DNA of 50,607 nucleotides, taken from Thermoplasmata archaeon. GTDB taxonomy: Archaea; Thermoplasmatota; Thermoplasmata; Lutacidiplasmatales; SKW197. Both the position numbers and the translations under genes were made by a program. The stretch is from contig JAVZCK010000013.1 in the NCBI GenBank assembly GCA_038874435.1, forward strand, positions 1-50,607, in the 5' to 3' direction. Positions 16,748 through 26,200 of the stretch are shown in pieces (position 1 is the stretch's first letter; every line of letters begins with the position of its first letter). The notes beneath the pieces were generated by a model that did not search any database, was not told where the DNA came from, and was given only the letters and a program-made list of their open reading frames with translations.

Positions 16748-17502
16748 AGACATGTGTGATTGCGCCGATGGGCACAAGCCCTCCTGTTGTGAGCGAATAC
16801 ATTGACTGGCTTTATAGACACAACCAGTATGTGAACGATGTTGTGATTATTGATACGCAGGAAAAGAGGGTGAGGGCATCTACAGAGATAGTGCGTATTG
16901 CATTTCTGGAGAAATTTCCCGACTTGAGGGTGCATGTGCATACCCTAGAGTATCCAGATATAGATTCAACTGAAAGGAACATAGAGTTCATGCGTGTATG
17001 TGCAGAAATAATAAAGGAAGAGCGCGAGAAACATAATGTGGAGCGTGTCATTTTAAATGTTGGAGGTGGAAGAAAGAACATGTGCATCACGCTTACTTTA
17101 GTTGGGCAGTTGCTAGGAGTTAACGGTGCCTTCCATGTGGTAAACAAGAATGTGCAGGATGTGAATCTTACGCTGGAAAAAATGCGGAAAGATATCGAAG
17201 ATATTTATGAACTGACGAGCGATGAGGAAAAGCTTGATAGGTTCAGGGCAAAAAAAGAAGATTTTGAGCATTTGCTATTCCCAGATGAAAGCCAGTATGA
17301 GATAATTCAGTTACCTGTGATACCATTGCCTCCAGAAGTTTTGGGGATAATAAAGACATTGTTGTGTGAGGAAAGCGATGTTGAGCTTCATGCAGAGATG
17401 CGGAGGTACAAGGAGTTACTCGCAAATGCAGGCCTGGGTTACTGGGAGCGAGGAAGGTTCAGAACCGAGAAATTTGGTGAAGAAATAGGGAAGTTGTTGT
17501 AG
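16744..17502 (+). CDS. CARF-domain protein, NE0113-like
   Basis: A 252-residue protein from ATG 16744, which overlaps the previous stop (ATGA) and follows GAGGTGGG. The N-terminus, CVIAPMGTSPPVVSEYI, resembles the GxSPxVVTE motif of the Cas_NE0113 family, and VILNVGGGRKNMCITL is the second CARF-type loop. The C-terminal ~90 residues (PPEVLGIIKTLLCEESDV onward) look helical, perhaps a winged helix; no R-x4-6-H motif is found. It could bind or degrade cyclic oligoadenylate. It is probably a distant paralogue of the preceding gene, since both begin with a similar G-x-SP motif. Confidence 0.75.
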   Translation: MKTCVIAPMGTSPPVVSEYIDWLYRHNQYVNDVVIIDTQEKRVRASTEIVRIAFLEKFPDLRVHVHTLEYPDIDSTERNIEFMRVCAEIIKEEREKHNVERVILNVGGGRKNMCITLTLVGQLLGVNGAFHVVNKNVQDVNLTLEKMRKDIEDIYELTSDEEKLDRFRAKKEDFEHLLFPDESQYEIIQLPVIPLPPEVLGIIKTLLCEESDVELHAEMRRYKELLANAGLGYWERGRFRTEKFGEEIGKLL

Positions 17503-18465
17503 ATGCTGGAAATAGGAAATTTTGTGGTTGGGATTAAGTTTGAGGAACCTGCAAGTTTACCAGAATGGAAGGGAAATTTTATAAGGGGAGTATTGGCCAA
17601 GCATGTGCGGGATATTTCCTGTTCTAGGAAGAGACAGGATTGTAAGTTGTGTAGAATGCGGTCTAACTGTGTTTACTATGCTCTGTTTGAGGCATCTGCG
17701 CCAGCAAATGCAAGGTATTTGAGCAAGCTTGAGGGAATTCCGAGGCCCATTGTGATTAGCGAAACTGGCATGGACAAAAGTGCGTATGAATGCGGAGAGA
17801 CTGCGAGTTTTGGGATTGTTTTAGTAGGGAGTGGTTTGAAAGGATTGCCAGTGATTGTGGGTGCTTTGCAAAATCTTGGAGAATGTGGAATGAGCATTGG
17901 AGGGCACAGAGGAAAGTTTGTGTTGGAGCGAGTTCAAGCAAGAGGGTTAGACGAAAATAATTTGAATGTGTTTGAAGATGGGAAATTGAATTTAGATTTT
18001 CCAAGGTTGCGATTTGAGGATTTCCTTGTAAAGGTGGAGAACTATAGTGGTAAGCTGTGTTTGAATTTTCTGACGCCAACACAGATAAAAGCAGAAGGCA
18101 CAGTAGAAACACCTCCAAAGTTTAGAAATCTTCTTGCAAGGTTAGCATTTAGAGTGAATGCACTTGCGAATTATTACACTGGTAAATTGGAAATCGCAGA
18201 GGGGAAAATAAAGCAGATGTTGAGAGCAAGTGAGAATGTGAGAATAGGTAGCACTGAAATTAAGATTCTCCCTGAATTTTTAAGGGTTTCGCACAACAAA
18301 GTGACGAGGCATCATATGTTCTTCATGGGTAAGATATGGTATGAGGGCGAATTTTCGAGAGATGTAATGGCGCTTTTGCGTTTCGGTTCCCTCCTCCATG
18401 TGGGCAAATATGCTGGTTTTGGATGTGGAGAATATCTGCTTGAGCAAGAACCAGTGCAGTTATGA
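17503..18465 (+). CDS. cas6: Cas6 crRNA-processing endoribonuclease
   Basis: A 320-residue Cas6-type RAMP. The N-terminal region carries a cysteine cluster (CSRKRQDCKLCRMRSNC), seen in a subset of archaeal Cas6 proteins, and the C-terminus has the glycine-rich FGSLLHVGKYAGFGCGEY loop. It would cleave the long array transcript within each repeat to give crRNAs with an 8-nt 5' tag. The gene starts directly after the preceding stop and is the last cas gene; the CRISPR leader begins after it. No cas1, cas2 or cas4 is present, so new spacers would need proteins encoded elsewhere. Confidence 0.9.
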   Translation: MLEIGNFVVGIKFEEPASLPEWKGNFIRGVLAKHVRDISCSRKRQDCKLCRMRSNCVYYALFEASAPANARYLSKLEGIPRPIVISETGMDKSAYECGETASFGIVLVGSGLKGLPVIVGALQNLGECGMSIGGHRGKFVLERVQARGLDENNLNVFEDGKLNLDFPRLRFEDFLVKVENYSGKLCLNFLTPTQIKAEGTVETPPKFRNLLARLAFRVNALANYYTGKLEIAEGKIKQMLRASENVRIGSTEIKILPEFLRVSHNKVTRHHMFFMGKIWYEGEFSRDVMALLRFGSLLHVGKYAGFGCGEYLLEQEPVQL

Positions 18466-18528
18466 GCGTGAGTTAATTTTTACCCGTTAATCTGCTTGGT
18501 TTGTGGTGTGCCTATGATAGACATGTGG

Positions 18529-18669
18529 GTATACTTAGGTATGCGTTAATAATAGCCAGAAATGAGGGATGTAGGAATACCTAAAGGGTGTACCTGATGC
18601 ATATATCGAGAAGGTATACTTAGGTATGCGTTGATAATAGCCAGAAATGAGTGGTGTATGAATACCTAA
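18529..18669. repeat. Two 56-bp direct repeats bounded by inverted octamers
   Basis: Copies lie at 18529-18584 and 18614-18669, identical at 52 of 56 positions. Within each, TTAGGTAT (18535-18542; 18620-18627) and ATACCTAA (18577-18584; 18662-18669) are perfect inverted octamers exactly 50 bp apart outer to outer, with the centre ATAATAGCCAGAAATGAG shared. A third, degenerate copy may start at ~18694 (CTAGGTAT). They may be binding sites for a dimeric regulator, a recombination structure, or hairpins in a leader RNA. Confidence 0.85.
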
Positions 18670-18703
18670 GGTGGATGTAAGGATTGTAAAAACTAGGTAT
18701 AAA

Positions 18704-18799
18704 GAAGGTATACATTGAGAATAGCATTTGTAGAGATGGCTCCAAAGAGAGAGGTGCTCGGTTTGTTTAGCACCAAGAGGTATCCATGTGTATACCTTC
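18704..18799. repeat. 11-bp inverted repeat in the leader
   Basis: GAAGGTATACA at 18704-18714 and its complement TGTATACCTTC at 18789-18799 enclose 74 bp. GAAGGTATAC also occurs directly before the second 56-bp repeat (18610-18619). The motif GGTATAC is thus present at four places in the leader. Confidence 0.75.
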
Positions 18800-18870
18800 T
18801 GGGAGACGCATTTGTCGGGCATCCCTGCGTGAGAGATACATTATTATACATCCCCGACAATTTATAGAAC

Positions 18871-18896
18871 GATTTTGCGTTTAAACCCGCAAAATC
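18871..18896 (+). promoter_or_regulatory. Hairpin just before the first repeat
   Basis: GATTTTGCG (18871-18879) pairs perfectly with CGCAAAATC (18888-18896) around an 8-nt loop, 16 bp before the first CRISPR repeat. It would be in the 5' part of the pre-crRNA or could mark an integration host site. Confidence 0.6.
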
Positions 18897-18912
18897 TCAA
18901 AAAATCGCCCGT

Positions 18913-21900
18913 GTCAAAACCCGATGAAAAGGGGACTGGAACGGGTGAATGCTTTACTATCTGACATCATAGAAGGTAAGTCAAAACCCGATGAAAAGGG
19001 GACTGGAACCAATCCTCACCTGTTGCAGAAGCCCTTGGAAATTTCAGTCAAAACCCGATGAAAAGGGGACTGGAACTTATAATACCTCTCTATTTCCTCA
19101 TAGATTGTCCTGGTCAAAACCCGATGAAAAGGGGACTGGAACACCGTATATTTTTGTCCATTTTTTTCCACGATTTTAGTCAAAACCCGATGAAAAGGGG
19201 ACTGGAACGTTTGAACTGGAGTCCTGAACCGTTACGCACGCTACGTCAAAACCCGATGAAAAGGGGACTGGAACGGGGGTTATCTCCTTCGTGTCTGCCC
19301 CGCCAGACACCTGTCAAAACCCGATGAAAAGGGGACTGGAACTTGTTTTTCACTACATACGAGCCAGACGGGTTGTTTGTCAAAACCCGATGAAAAGGGG
19401 ACTGGAACGGCAAATAGAATACTTGCAAACACCCGTCATTACAAGGTCAAAACCCGATGAAAAGGGGACTGGAACCACCAAGAGGTGGCAGGAAATCCAC
19501 TTGGATGGATTGTCAAAACCCGATGAAAAGGGGACTGGAACACTACAACATCACCAAGACCCGTTGCATCTATATAGTCAAAACCCGATGAAAAGGGGAC
19601 TGGAACGCGGATACTCGTGTAGGTTACCATCCGAATGTTAAGGTCAAAACCCGATGAAAAGGGGACTGGAACGCGAACCAGCTCGTATATTTGCTTCGCC
19701 AAAAACTTCCGTCAAAACCCGATGAAAAGGGGACTGGAACGTAAAACTTCCTCCACCCTCCTTTTATCTTTGTTAAAGTCAAAACCCGATGAAAAGGGGA
19801 CTGGAACGATTGCCGAAATAATCGGTTGAAATTACTTTTTCATTCGTCAAAACCCGATGAAAAGGGGACTGGAACTTTTTAGAACTACCTTGCCATTCAA
19901 CAACACCGCTGCGTCAAAACCCGATGAAAAGGGGACTGGAACTAACGAGGAGCAGGAAGTTTTTGGCGAAGCAAATATAGTCAAAACCCGATGAAAAGGG
20001 GACTGGAACGGGATACCCCCACATGATAACCACCACACTTAACGCATTGTCAAAACCCGATGAAAAGGGGACTGGAACGGAAAGTCCTCTGGGGACTTAA
20101 TCGGGCGGGTCTGCAGTCAAAACCCGATGAAAAGGGGACTGGAACTTGTGAACCCCCTGCATGTTTTGAAATGAGGATTTGGTCAAAACCCGATGAAAAG
20201 GGGACTGGAACATATACTCCAAAGCGTATATGGGGATGGTGATACCAGTCAAAACCCGATGAAAAGGGGACTGGAACAATACTAATTCCTCATCCGCTGC
20301 AATTTTCTTATCCGTCAAAACCCGATGAAAAGGGGACTGGAACCCCGTGATAATGTTTTCTCTCGTCCAAACACCCTTCCGTCAAAACCCGATGAAAAGG
20401 GGACTGGAACTGGAAATGCTGGCTATTGTAGGTCTCAAACATCCAGGTCAAAACCCGATGAAAAGGGGACTGGAACGATGCACTTGGGAATTTTGCAAGT
20501 GCTGGCTCTTCAGTCAAAACCCGATGAAAAGGGGACTGGAACATTACCATGTAATATCTATCAGCATGTAAGCCGCTAGTCAAAACCCGATGAAAAGGGG
20601 ACTGGAACGGAGTTTAGCGTTGTTTATACTGCTTCAGCATCGGAAGTCAAAACCCGATGAAAAGGGGACTGGAACCAGTAAATTATAACATACTTCATTT
20701 TATCACCATCCGTCAAAACCCGATGAAAAGGGGACTGGAACTGTTAGATAGAGCAATACTTGACATACAGAACGATTTGTCAAAACCCGATGAAAAGGGG
20801 ACTGGAACCTTTTTGTGTGATAGTCAACTGTTTCAGATGTGACACGTCAAAACCCGATGAAAAGGGGACTGGAACAATCAATGCCTCCAAACTTCTCAAT
20901 CACATCCTTACGGTCAAAACCCGATGAAAAGGGGACTGGAACATAATCTGGAGATGTTTGCATGCAAGACACTTTGCAAGTCAAAACCCGATGAAAAGGG
21001 GACTGGAACAAAAAGATATGATATTAACCAAAATAAAAGAATTGGGTCAAAACCCGATGAAAAGGGGACTGGAACTTCTTGGTTGCATTCCGTCATCATC
21101 GGGTATTGCTTGTCAAAACCCGATGAAAAGGGGACTGGAACGTAGTCTTTGCACAGTTCAAACTCTGTATCTCCAACTGTCAAAACCCGATGAAAAGGGG
21201 ACTGGAACCGAATTGATGACAGTGTAAAAGAAGCAAAGCAAAAGGTCAAAACCCGATGAAAAGGGGACTGGAACATAAAAATCAGGATTGCTTTTTTACT
21301 CCGAGATGCTGGTCAAAACCCGATGAAAAGGGGACTGGAACTTGCCGTTGGCTGCTGGTAACATGGTTAGGGAGTTTAGTCAAAACCCGATGAAAAGGGG
21401 ACTGGAACTTCATACTCGCTCTTGCTCAATACGACACGGTCGTCGTCAAAACCCGATGAAAAGGGGACTGGAACTCTTCTTCTAAATCTACTAATCGGTT
21501 CTCTGCTAATAGTCAAAACCCGATGAAAAGGGGACTGGAACGAACTTTCCAAATGTCCTGTTCGCAGACATCCAAAACGTCAAAACCCGATGAAAAGGGG
21601 ACTGGAACCCCCGTTCTTCTTTTGGGTCTTCATTCTATCACCCGTGTCAAAACCCGATGAAAAGGGGACTGGAACTGTCTCTTCGGGTAGATTACCATGT
21701 CGCTTCTCATAGTCAAAACCCGATGAAAAGGGGACTGGAACTATGGGCGTTTGCCGCTTTGACGCACTACTGCCATCCGTCAAAACCCGATGAAAAGGGG
21801 ACTGGAACTATGGTTTTAGTATGTCTTGAACTATGAAGTTGCGTGTCAAAACCCGATGAAAAGGGGACTGGAACATAGCACAGACAACACTCAGAAGCGA

Positions 21901-22007
21901 TTTTTTAGTGGTCAAAACCCGATGAAAAGGGGACTGGAACACATTTGTTCCTAATAAACCTAATATTCCCATGATTTGTCAAAACCCAATGAAAAGGGGA
22001 CTGGGAT
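18913..22007 (+). CRISPR. Main CRISPR array: 47 repeats, 46 spacers
   Basis: The 30-bp repeat starts GTCAAAACCC, continues GATGAAAAGG and ends GGACTGGAAC. Forty-six copies appear identical; the 47th (21978-22007) has CCAATG for CCGATG and ends CTGGGA, the expected decayed distal repeat. Spacers are 35-39 bp, mostly 36-37, with a period of 65-69 bp. The leader and cas genes are upstream, so the newest spacers should be near 18943. Spacers at 19673-19710 and 19943-19979 are reverse complements over 25 nt. Translating the repeat gives recurring peptides such as SKPDEKGTGT, which are not genes. Confidence 0.99.
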
Positions 22008-22135
22008 GTTTATGTTGAAGGATTACCTAGTGGCATCTGGAACATTTCTGCATAGCATCTTGAAAGTTATAATGGCGGACATTCTAGATAATCCAGCGAT
22101 AGGTTTAAAAACAACAAAGTGCATAAAGGAATATC
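22008..22135 (+). promoter_or_regulatory. Spacer-array junction and promoter of the MNT/hepT pair
   Basis: This 128-bp stretch after the decayed repeat shows no array structure. GTTTAAAAAC at ~22103-22112 lies about 25 nt before the MNT start, a TATA position fitting a leaderless mRNA. The module therefore seems to bring its own promoter. Confidence 0.45.
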
Positions 22136-22420
22136 ATGAACAAAGCAGAACTCTTTGAAAAGATAACCCAGTTTCTGAAAGAGCGGGGAGTGAAAAAGGT
22201 AGCCATTTTTGGGTCATATGTTCGTGGAGAGGAGAGGCCAGATAGCGATATAGATATCGTCGTGGAGTTTTCAGAAAGGAAAAGTTTACTTGACATTATA
22301 GAGCTTGAGCAAGAACTCTCTGAGTTACTAGGAGTAAAGGTGGAATTACTCACAGAAAAATCGATAAGCCCTTACATGATTGAAAGAATAAGAAATGAGA
22401 TGAAGGTGTTATATGGATGA
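22136..22420 (+). CDS. mntA: MNT-type nucleotidyltransferase, partner of HepT
   Basis: A 94-residue minimal nucleotidyltransferase with KVAIFGSYVRGEERPDSDID: the GS motif and two metal-binding Asp residues are intact, followed by VEFSERKSLLDIIELE and KVELLTEKSI. In characterised MntA-HepT pairs this enzyme AMPylates a tyrosine of the HepT toxin and neutralises it. Its stop overlaps the original hepT start at 22417 (ATGA). The pair lies between the two array parts. It is not a close copy of the MNT at 9717-10058. Confidence 0.88.
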   Translation: MNKAELFEKITQFLKERGVKKVAIFGSYVRGEERPDSDIDIVVEFSERKSLLDIIELEQELSELLGVKVELLTEKSISPYMIERIRNEMKVLYG

Positions 22421-22828
22421 GTAAAGACGATACAGTTTACCTGAAACATATTCTGGATGCACTACTTTGTTACACCCACTGCATATCTTACCTCTGGTGC
22501 GGTTTACCTGAAACATATTCTGGATGCACTACAAAGAATTGAGGAATATACGCAAGGAGTAAGCTATGAGTGCTTCCAGAAGAGTAACTTAATTCAAGCT
22601 GGTGTAATAAGGGAACTTGAGATAGTGGGCGAAGCAACTAAAAGATTAAGTGAGAATACCAGAATGAGATATCCGCACATACCTTGGAATAAAATGGCAA
22701 GGATGAGAGATAAGTTGATACACGGTTATTTCGGTGTAGATTTAGACGCTGTATGGGATACTGTTAAAAAAGATGTCCCATTGTTGAAAACCATGTTAGT
22801 AGAAATTCTTGAAAAAGAGAATAAATGA
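22417..22828 (+). pseudogene. hepT: HepT (HEPN, DUF86) toxin gene interrupted by a 67-bp insertion
   Basis: The original start is ATG 22417, overlapping the mntA stop. The reading frame begins MSKDDTVYLKHILDALQ and would continue directly into RIEEYTQGVSYE; a 67-bp insertion (22435-22532 region) shifts it so that the original start now yields a ~41-residue peptide. An ATG created within the duplicated segment (22457) reopens the correct frame and could make a 123-residue protein with a new N-terminus MHYFVTPTAYL. The active-site motif RDKLIHGYF (R-x4-H-x-Y) is intact, so a toxin might still be produced. Without the insertion the protein has the usual DUF86 length. Confidence 0.85.
22435..22532. 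repeat. 31-bp duplication around a 36-bp insert: candidate off-target spacer integration
   Basis: GTTTACCTGAAACATATTCT and the next 11 bases occur at 22435-22465 and again, exactly, at 22502-22532. Between them is 36 bp of unrelated sequence (22466-22501). Repeat plus insert is 67 bp, the same period as the flanking CRISPR arrays (30 bp plus 36-37 bp). Both the duplicated block and the CRISPR repeat start with GT and end with AC. Removing one copy plus the insert restores the DUF86 reading frame, which shows the direction of change. Confidence 0.85.
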
Positions 22829-22838
22829 GCAGTAGTGC

Positions 22839-23136
22839 GTCAAAACCCAATGAAAAGGGGACTGGAACAAAGAGAGTTAAAAAGAGTTTAGAGTATTTCC
22901 TTGTTGTCAAAACCCAATGAAAAGGGGACTGGAACGGGTTTACGAATGGAGTCGCACATATCGCTAACCCGTGTCAAAACCCGATGAAAAGGGGACTGGA
23001 ACGATTTTAACTTTCTCTTTTTTGTTTTTTCTCCTACCAGTCAAAACCCAATGAAAAGGGGACTGGAACGAATCTGCGAGCAACACAAATCTTTCAAACC
23101 CTTTCTGTCAAAACCCAATGAAAAGGGGACTGGGAG
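22839..23136 (+). CRISPR. Second CRISPR array: 5 repeats, 4 spacers of 37 bp
   Basis: Repeats start at 22839, 22906, 22973, 23040 and 23107. Four have the variant CCAATG; the third (22973) has the main-array form CCGATG. The last repeat ends CTGGGA, the same decay as the last repeat of the main array. The first repeat begins 10 bp after the hepT stop, with no leader. This is best read as the old distal end of a single array, cut off by the MNT/hepT segment, or as a duplicated array end. Transcription might come from hepT. Confidence 0.97.
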
Positions 23137-23271
23137 AATTCATTGGAGATGCACCTTTTCCTAAAAAAGGTCTGTCAAATTCTTGTTCTGATATTCTGAG
23201 CATTGAGATTGCATCTGCGGCAATTCGCAACATTTTTATCTCTTAACATCTTTCTACATCTCGGTGTTTGA

Positions 23272-26200
23272 GTGGGTCTGAACATTCTAAAAGGCAAGGA
23301 AAAACATACACCACCACCTGACCGCAGAGAAGAGGACTTACTTCACCGCATTGCTGCCACAGATGTCTGGAAACTGAATCCAGATGCAACTGCCAAATTC
23401 GTGAATGACCTTATCTCGCTACTTCTTACTGTACCTTTTTCCAGAGAACTGCACATGCGAGCACCACCAGAGCCGCCGGAAAGAGTGAAAGCCATCCTTG
23501 AAACTGTTTCAATGAAAACAACTGAGCTTGAGGTGAAATTCAACTCTCTCATTCCTAGCACAGAACTCTACTACCATCTTGGCTGTGCCCACTACAACCT
23601 CGCAAAATTCTCAGAAGCAGAAAACTTCTTTGATAAAGTCACCAAAGTGGACAAAAACCACTTCAAGGGCATGCTCGCACTCGGGCTTACAAAGATGGAG
23701 CTGGACAAGGACATCGAAGCCCTTGAAACAATGAAAAAACTGATAGAAATTGAGCCGAACAACGAAACTGGCTGGTATTCCCTTGGCTTAATACTCTACA
23801 AACTCAAGAAACATGAAGATGAGATTGAATGCTATGAGCGGGCAATTGCAATCAACAGAAGATATGAGCCGGCATGGAACAATCGTGGGCTTACGCTCTA
23901 CGAACTTGGCAGGTATGGCGAGGCCGCAGAAAATTTCGCAGAAGCATTGAAAATCAACCCGAGAAATGAAAAATTCTGGCATGGGATGGGCCTTGTCCAC
24001 ATGAAACTCAACAATTTAGACACAGCCCTCAAGGACTTTGAGACCGCTGCTCAGGTTAACCCGCATTATCCAGAAGCATGGTACAGCAAGGCAGCAGTGC
24101 TTCTGCAGCTCAACAAACCCTCTGAGGCCTTGGGAGCAGTAGAGCAAGCTCTTTCACTCAGAAAAACCTTCAGGGATGCACTGCTTCTCAAGGGCAAAAT
24201 CCTAGAAAAACTTGGAAAGATTGGAGATGCAATCTCAATTTTTGACGCCCTGATAACTGAAGCACCAGATAACCCTGAACCCTATCTTGCAAAGGCAGAG
24301 GTGATGGAAAAATCAGGAAACACAAAGGAAGCCCTCGCTGCCCTTGACAGAGTAATTTCTCTTTCAGGAAGTCAGGCGGCATATCTTCTCAAAGCCAGAA
24401 TTTTGAGAAAGCATGGAAGTGTGGAAGATGCTCTCAGGGTTTACCTCCAGATTCTTGACAGGGATAGAGCAAACTACAATGTGATGAAACTTGCTGGTGA
24501 GTGTCTCTACGAGCTTGGCAAATATGACGACGCTTCCCAAATGTTCAAGAAGGTGCTGAGCGTCCAGGTAAACTCACATGAGGCATGGTTTTGGAAAGGA
24601 AAGTGCGACATAAAGCGAAATGCAATCAAGGATGGCATCCACGCAATGGAAATGGCTGTTTCACTCTCGCCAAAGAATGTGAAATACATAAGGGAGCTGA
24701 TTCGGGTTGCAAAGGAACTTGGAAAAAGAGAGCTTTATCTCAAGTACGAGGAGATGCTCACTTCGCTGGAACAGGATAATCCAGAGGTTTGGTATGAGAA
24801 AGCAAATGCCTACTTTGAGATAGGAAAATTGGACGAGGCGGAAAAAGCAGTGGAAAAAGCAATTTCACTGAATAAGGACTGGCCAGATGCCCTCTTTCTG
24901 CTTGCCAGAATAATGCATCTGAAGGAGAATTACAACACTGCAGTTGAAATCATGGAAAACCTGCTAGAAAAAGACAATACTAATGCCTCTGCCTGGCTTT
25001 TCCTGGCAACCCTGAAAAATGAAATGGGAGAACCAGGAGATGCAATTATCTGTGCGGAACGCACCCTTGAACTCAAGCAGAGTGCAGAGGGCTATTACCA
25101 GTATGGACTCGCACTTAAAGAAATTGGCAAACTTGCAGAGGCAGGCAATGCATTTACAAAAGCGTTTGAGCTGGACAACAGCTATGTCCGTGCCTTAGTG
25201 GCAAGAGCAGAGGTGCTGGAAGCTTTGAAATCCTATGAGAGTGCATTTGAGAGCTATGCTTCTGCCTACCAGAAAAACCCATCTCCCAGGGTGCTTACAA
25301 AATTGATAGAGATGGGAGAGAAGATAGGAAGAATTGAGGACACAATAAAATACCTTGAGGAAGGAATTAAAAGGGACGAGCAGAATCCAGAACTCTGGCT
25401 TGTGTATGGCAGAATGCTTGCAAAAAAAGGAGAAGATTTGGAATCCATACGGGCATTCGAAAAGGGCTTGATGTTTGCACCAGAACATCTGGCACTTCTT
25501 AAAGCCCTGTTTGAAGGTTATGCAAAAGCAGAAAGATACGAGGAAGCAGTGAAAACTGGCTTGAAAATTGTGGAAACTGAAGAAACACCAGAGCTCTGGT
25601 ATTCCATCGGAAATCTTCTCCTCAAACTGGGGCGGATTGAGCGAGCCCTTGAATGCTATCAGCAGGCAGTTTACCTCAACCCTGAGCTTGTGGAGGCCTA
25701 TGTCGCCAGGGGCAAGGTATTTGCTGAAAAAGGAGAGTTTGAAAAAGCTGCAGGGGAATACCGCAGAGCGGTTGAAATCAGGCCAGATGCCTACGAACCC
25801 AGATTTGCACTTGCTACGCTGCTCACCAAACAAAAGCAGTATCAGGAGGCACTGGAACACATTGAGAAAGCAATTGCAACAAAGAGGAGTGCAGAAGCCC
25901 TGCTGGAAAAGGCAAGAATTCTTAACTCACTTGGGAAATTGGAGGAGAGCGTAACTGCCTACGAGCAGGCATTCCAAGTTTCACAGCAAATACCAGAAAT
26001 TCTCTATGAAAAGGCACTCGTGCTAGAAAAACTTGGTTTGATTGAACCAGCAATTGAAACTCTTGAAAAGAATCTCCAGTTGCACAAACATGAAAAGAGT
26101 GCATCAGCCCTTGTTGAGATGCTTGAAGGTGTAGGGAAGCTGGAACAGGCCCTTGAGGTTTGCGAACGCGCTTTCAATGACTATAAAACTGAGCTCTTTC

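Larger units (their letters stand above)
18466..18912 (+). promoter_or_regulatory. CRISPR leader, 447 bp, repeat rich
   Basis: This non-coding stretch between cas6 and the first repeat holds the two 56-bp direct repeats and the inverted repeats listed separately, and an AT-rich segment with TATA-like elements (ATTATTATACA near 18840-18850, TTTATAG near 18861). It should drive transcription of the array toward higher coordinates. No convincing gene lies in it. Confidence 0.7.

Noticed and set aside
16744-17502. HEPN RNase motif in the second CARF protein
   Set aside because: The nearest candidate (RAKKEDFEH) has seven residues between Arg and His, outside the usual 4-6, and lies in a linker.
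18991-21783. Many short open frames through the array, with repeated peptides such as SKPDEKGTGT or QNPMKRGLE
   Set aside because: They are translations of the CRISPR repeat in different frames, not genes.
18943-23106. Spacers matching other parts of this window (self-targeting)
   Set aside because: None was noticed by eye apart from the mutual overlap of spacers 12 and 16; a full comparison was not possible.
25195-25860. Long minus-strand frames inside the TPR gene
   Set aside because: Antisense shadows of a strongly coding repeat gene, without promoters or recognisable products.
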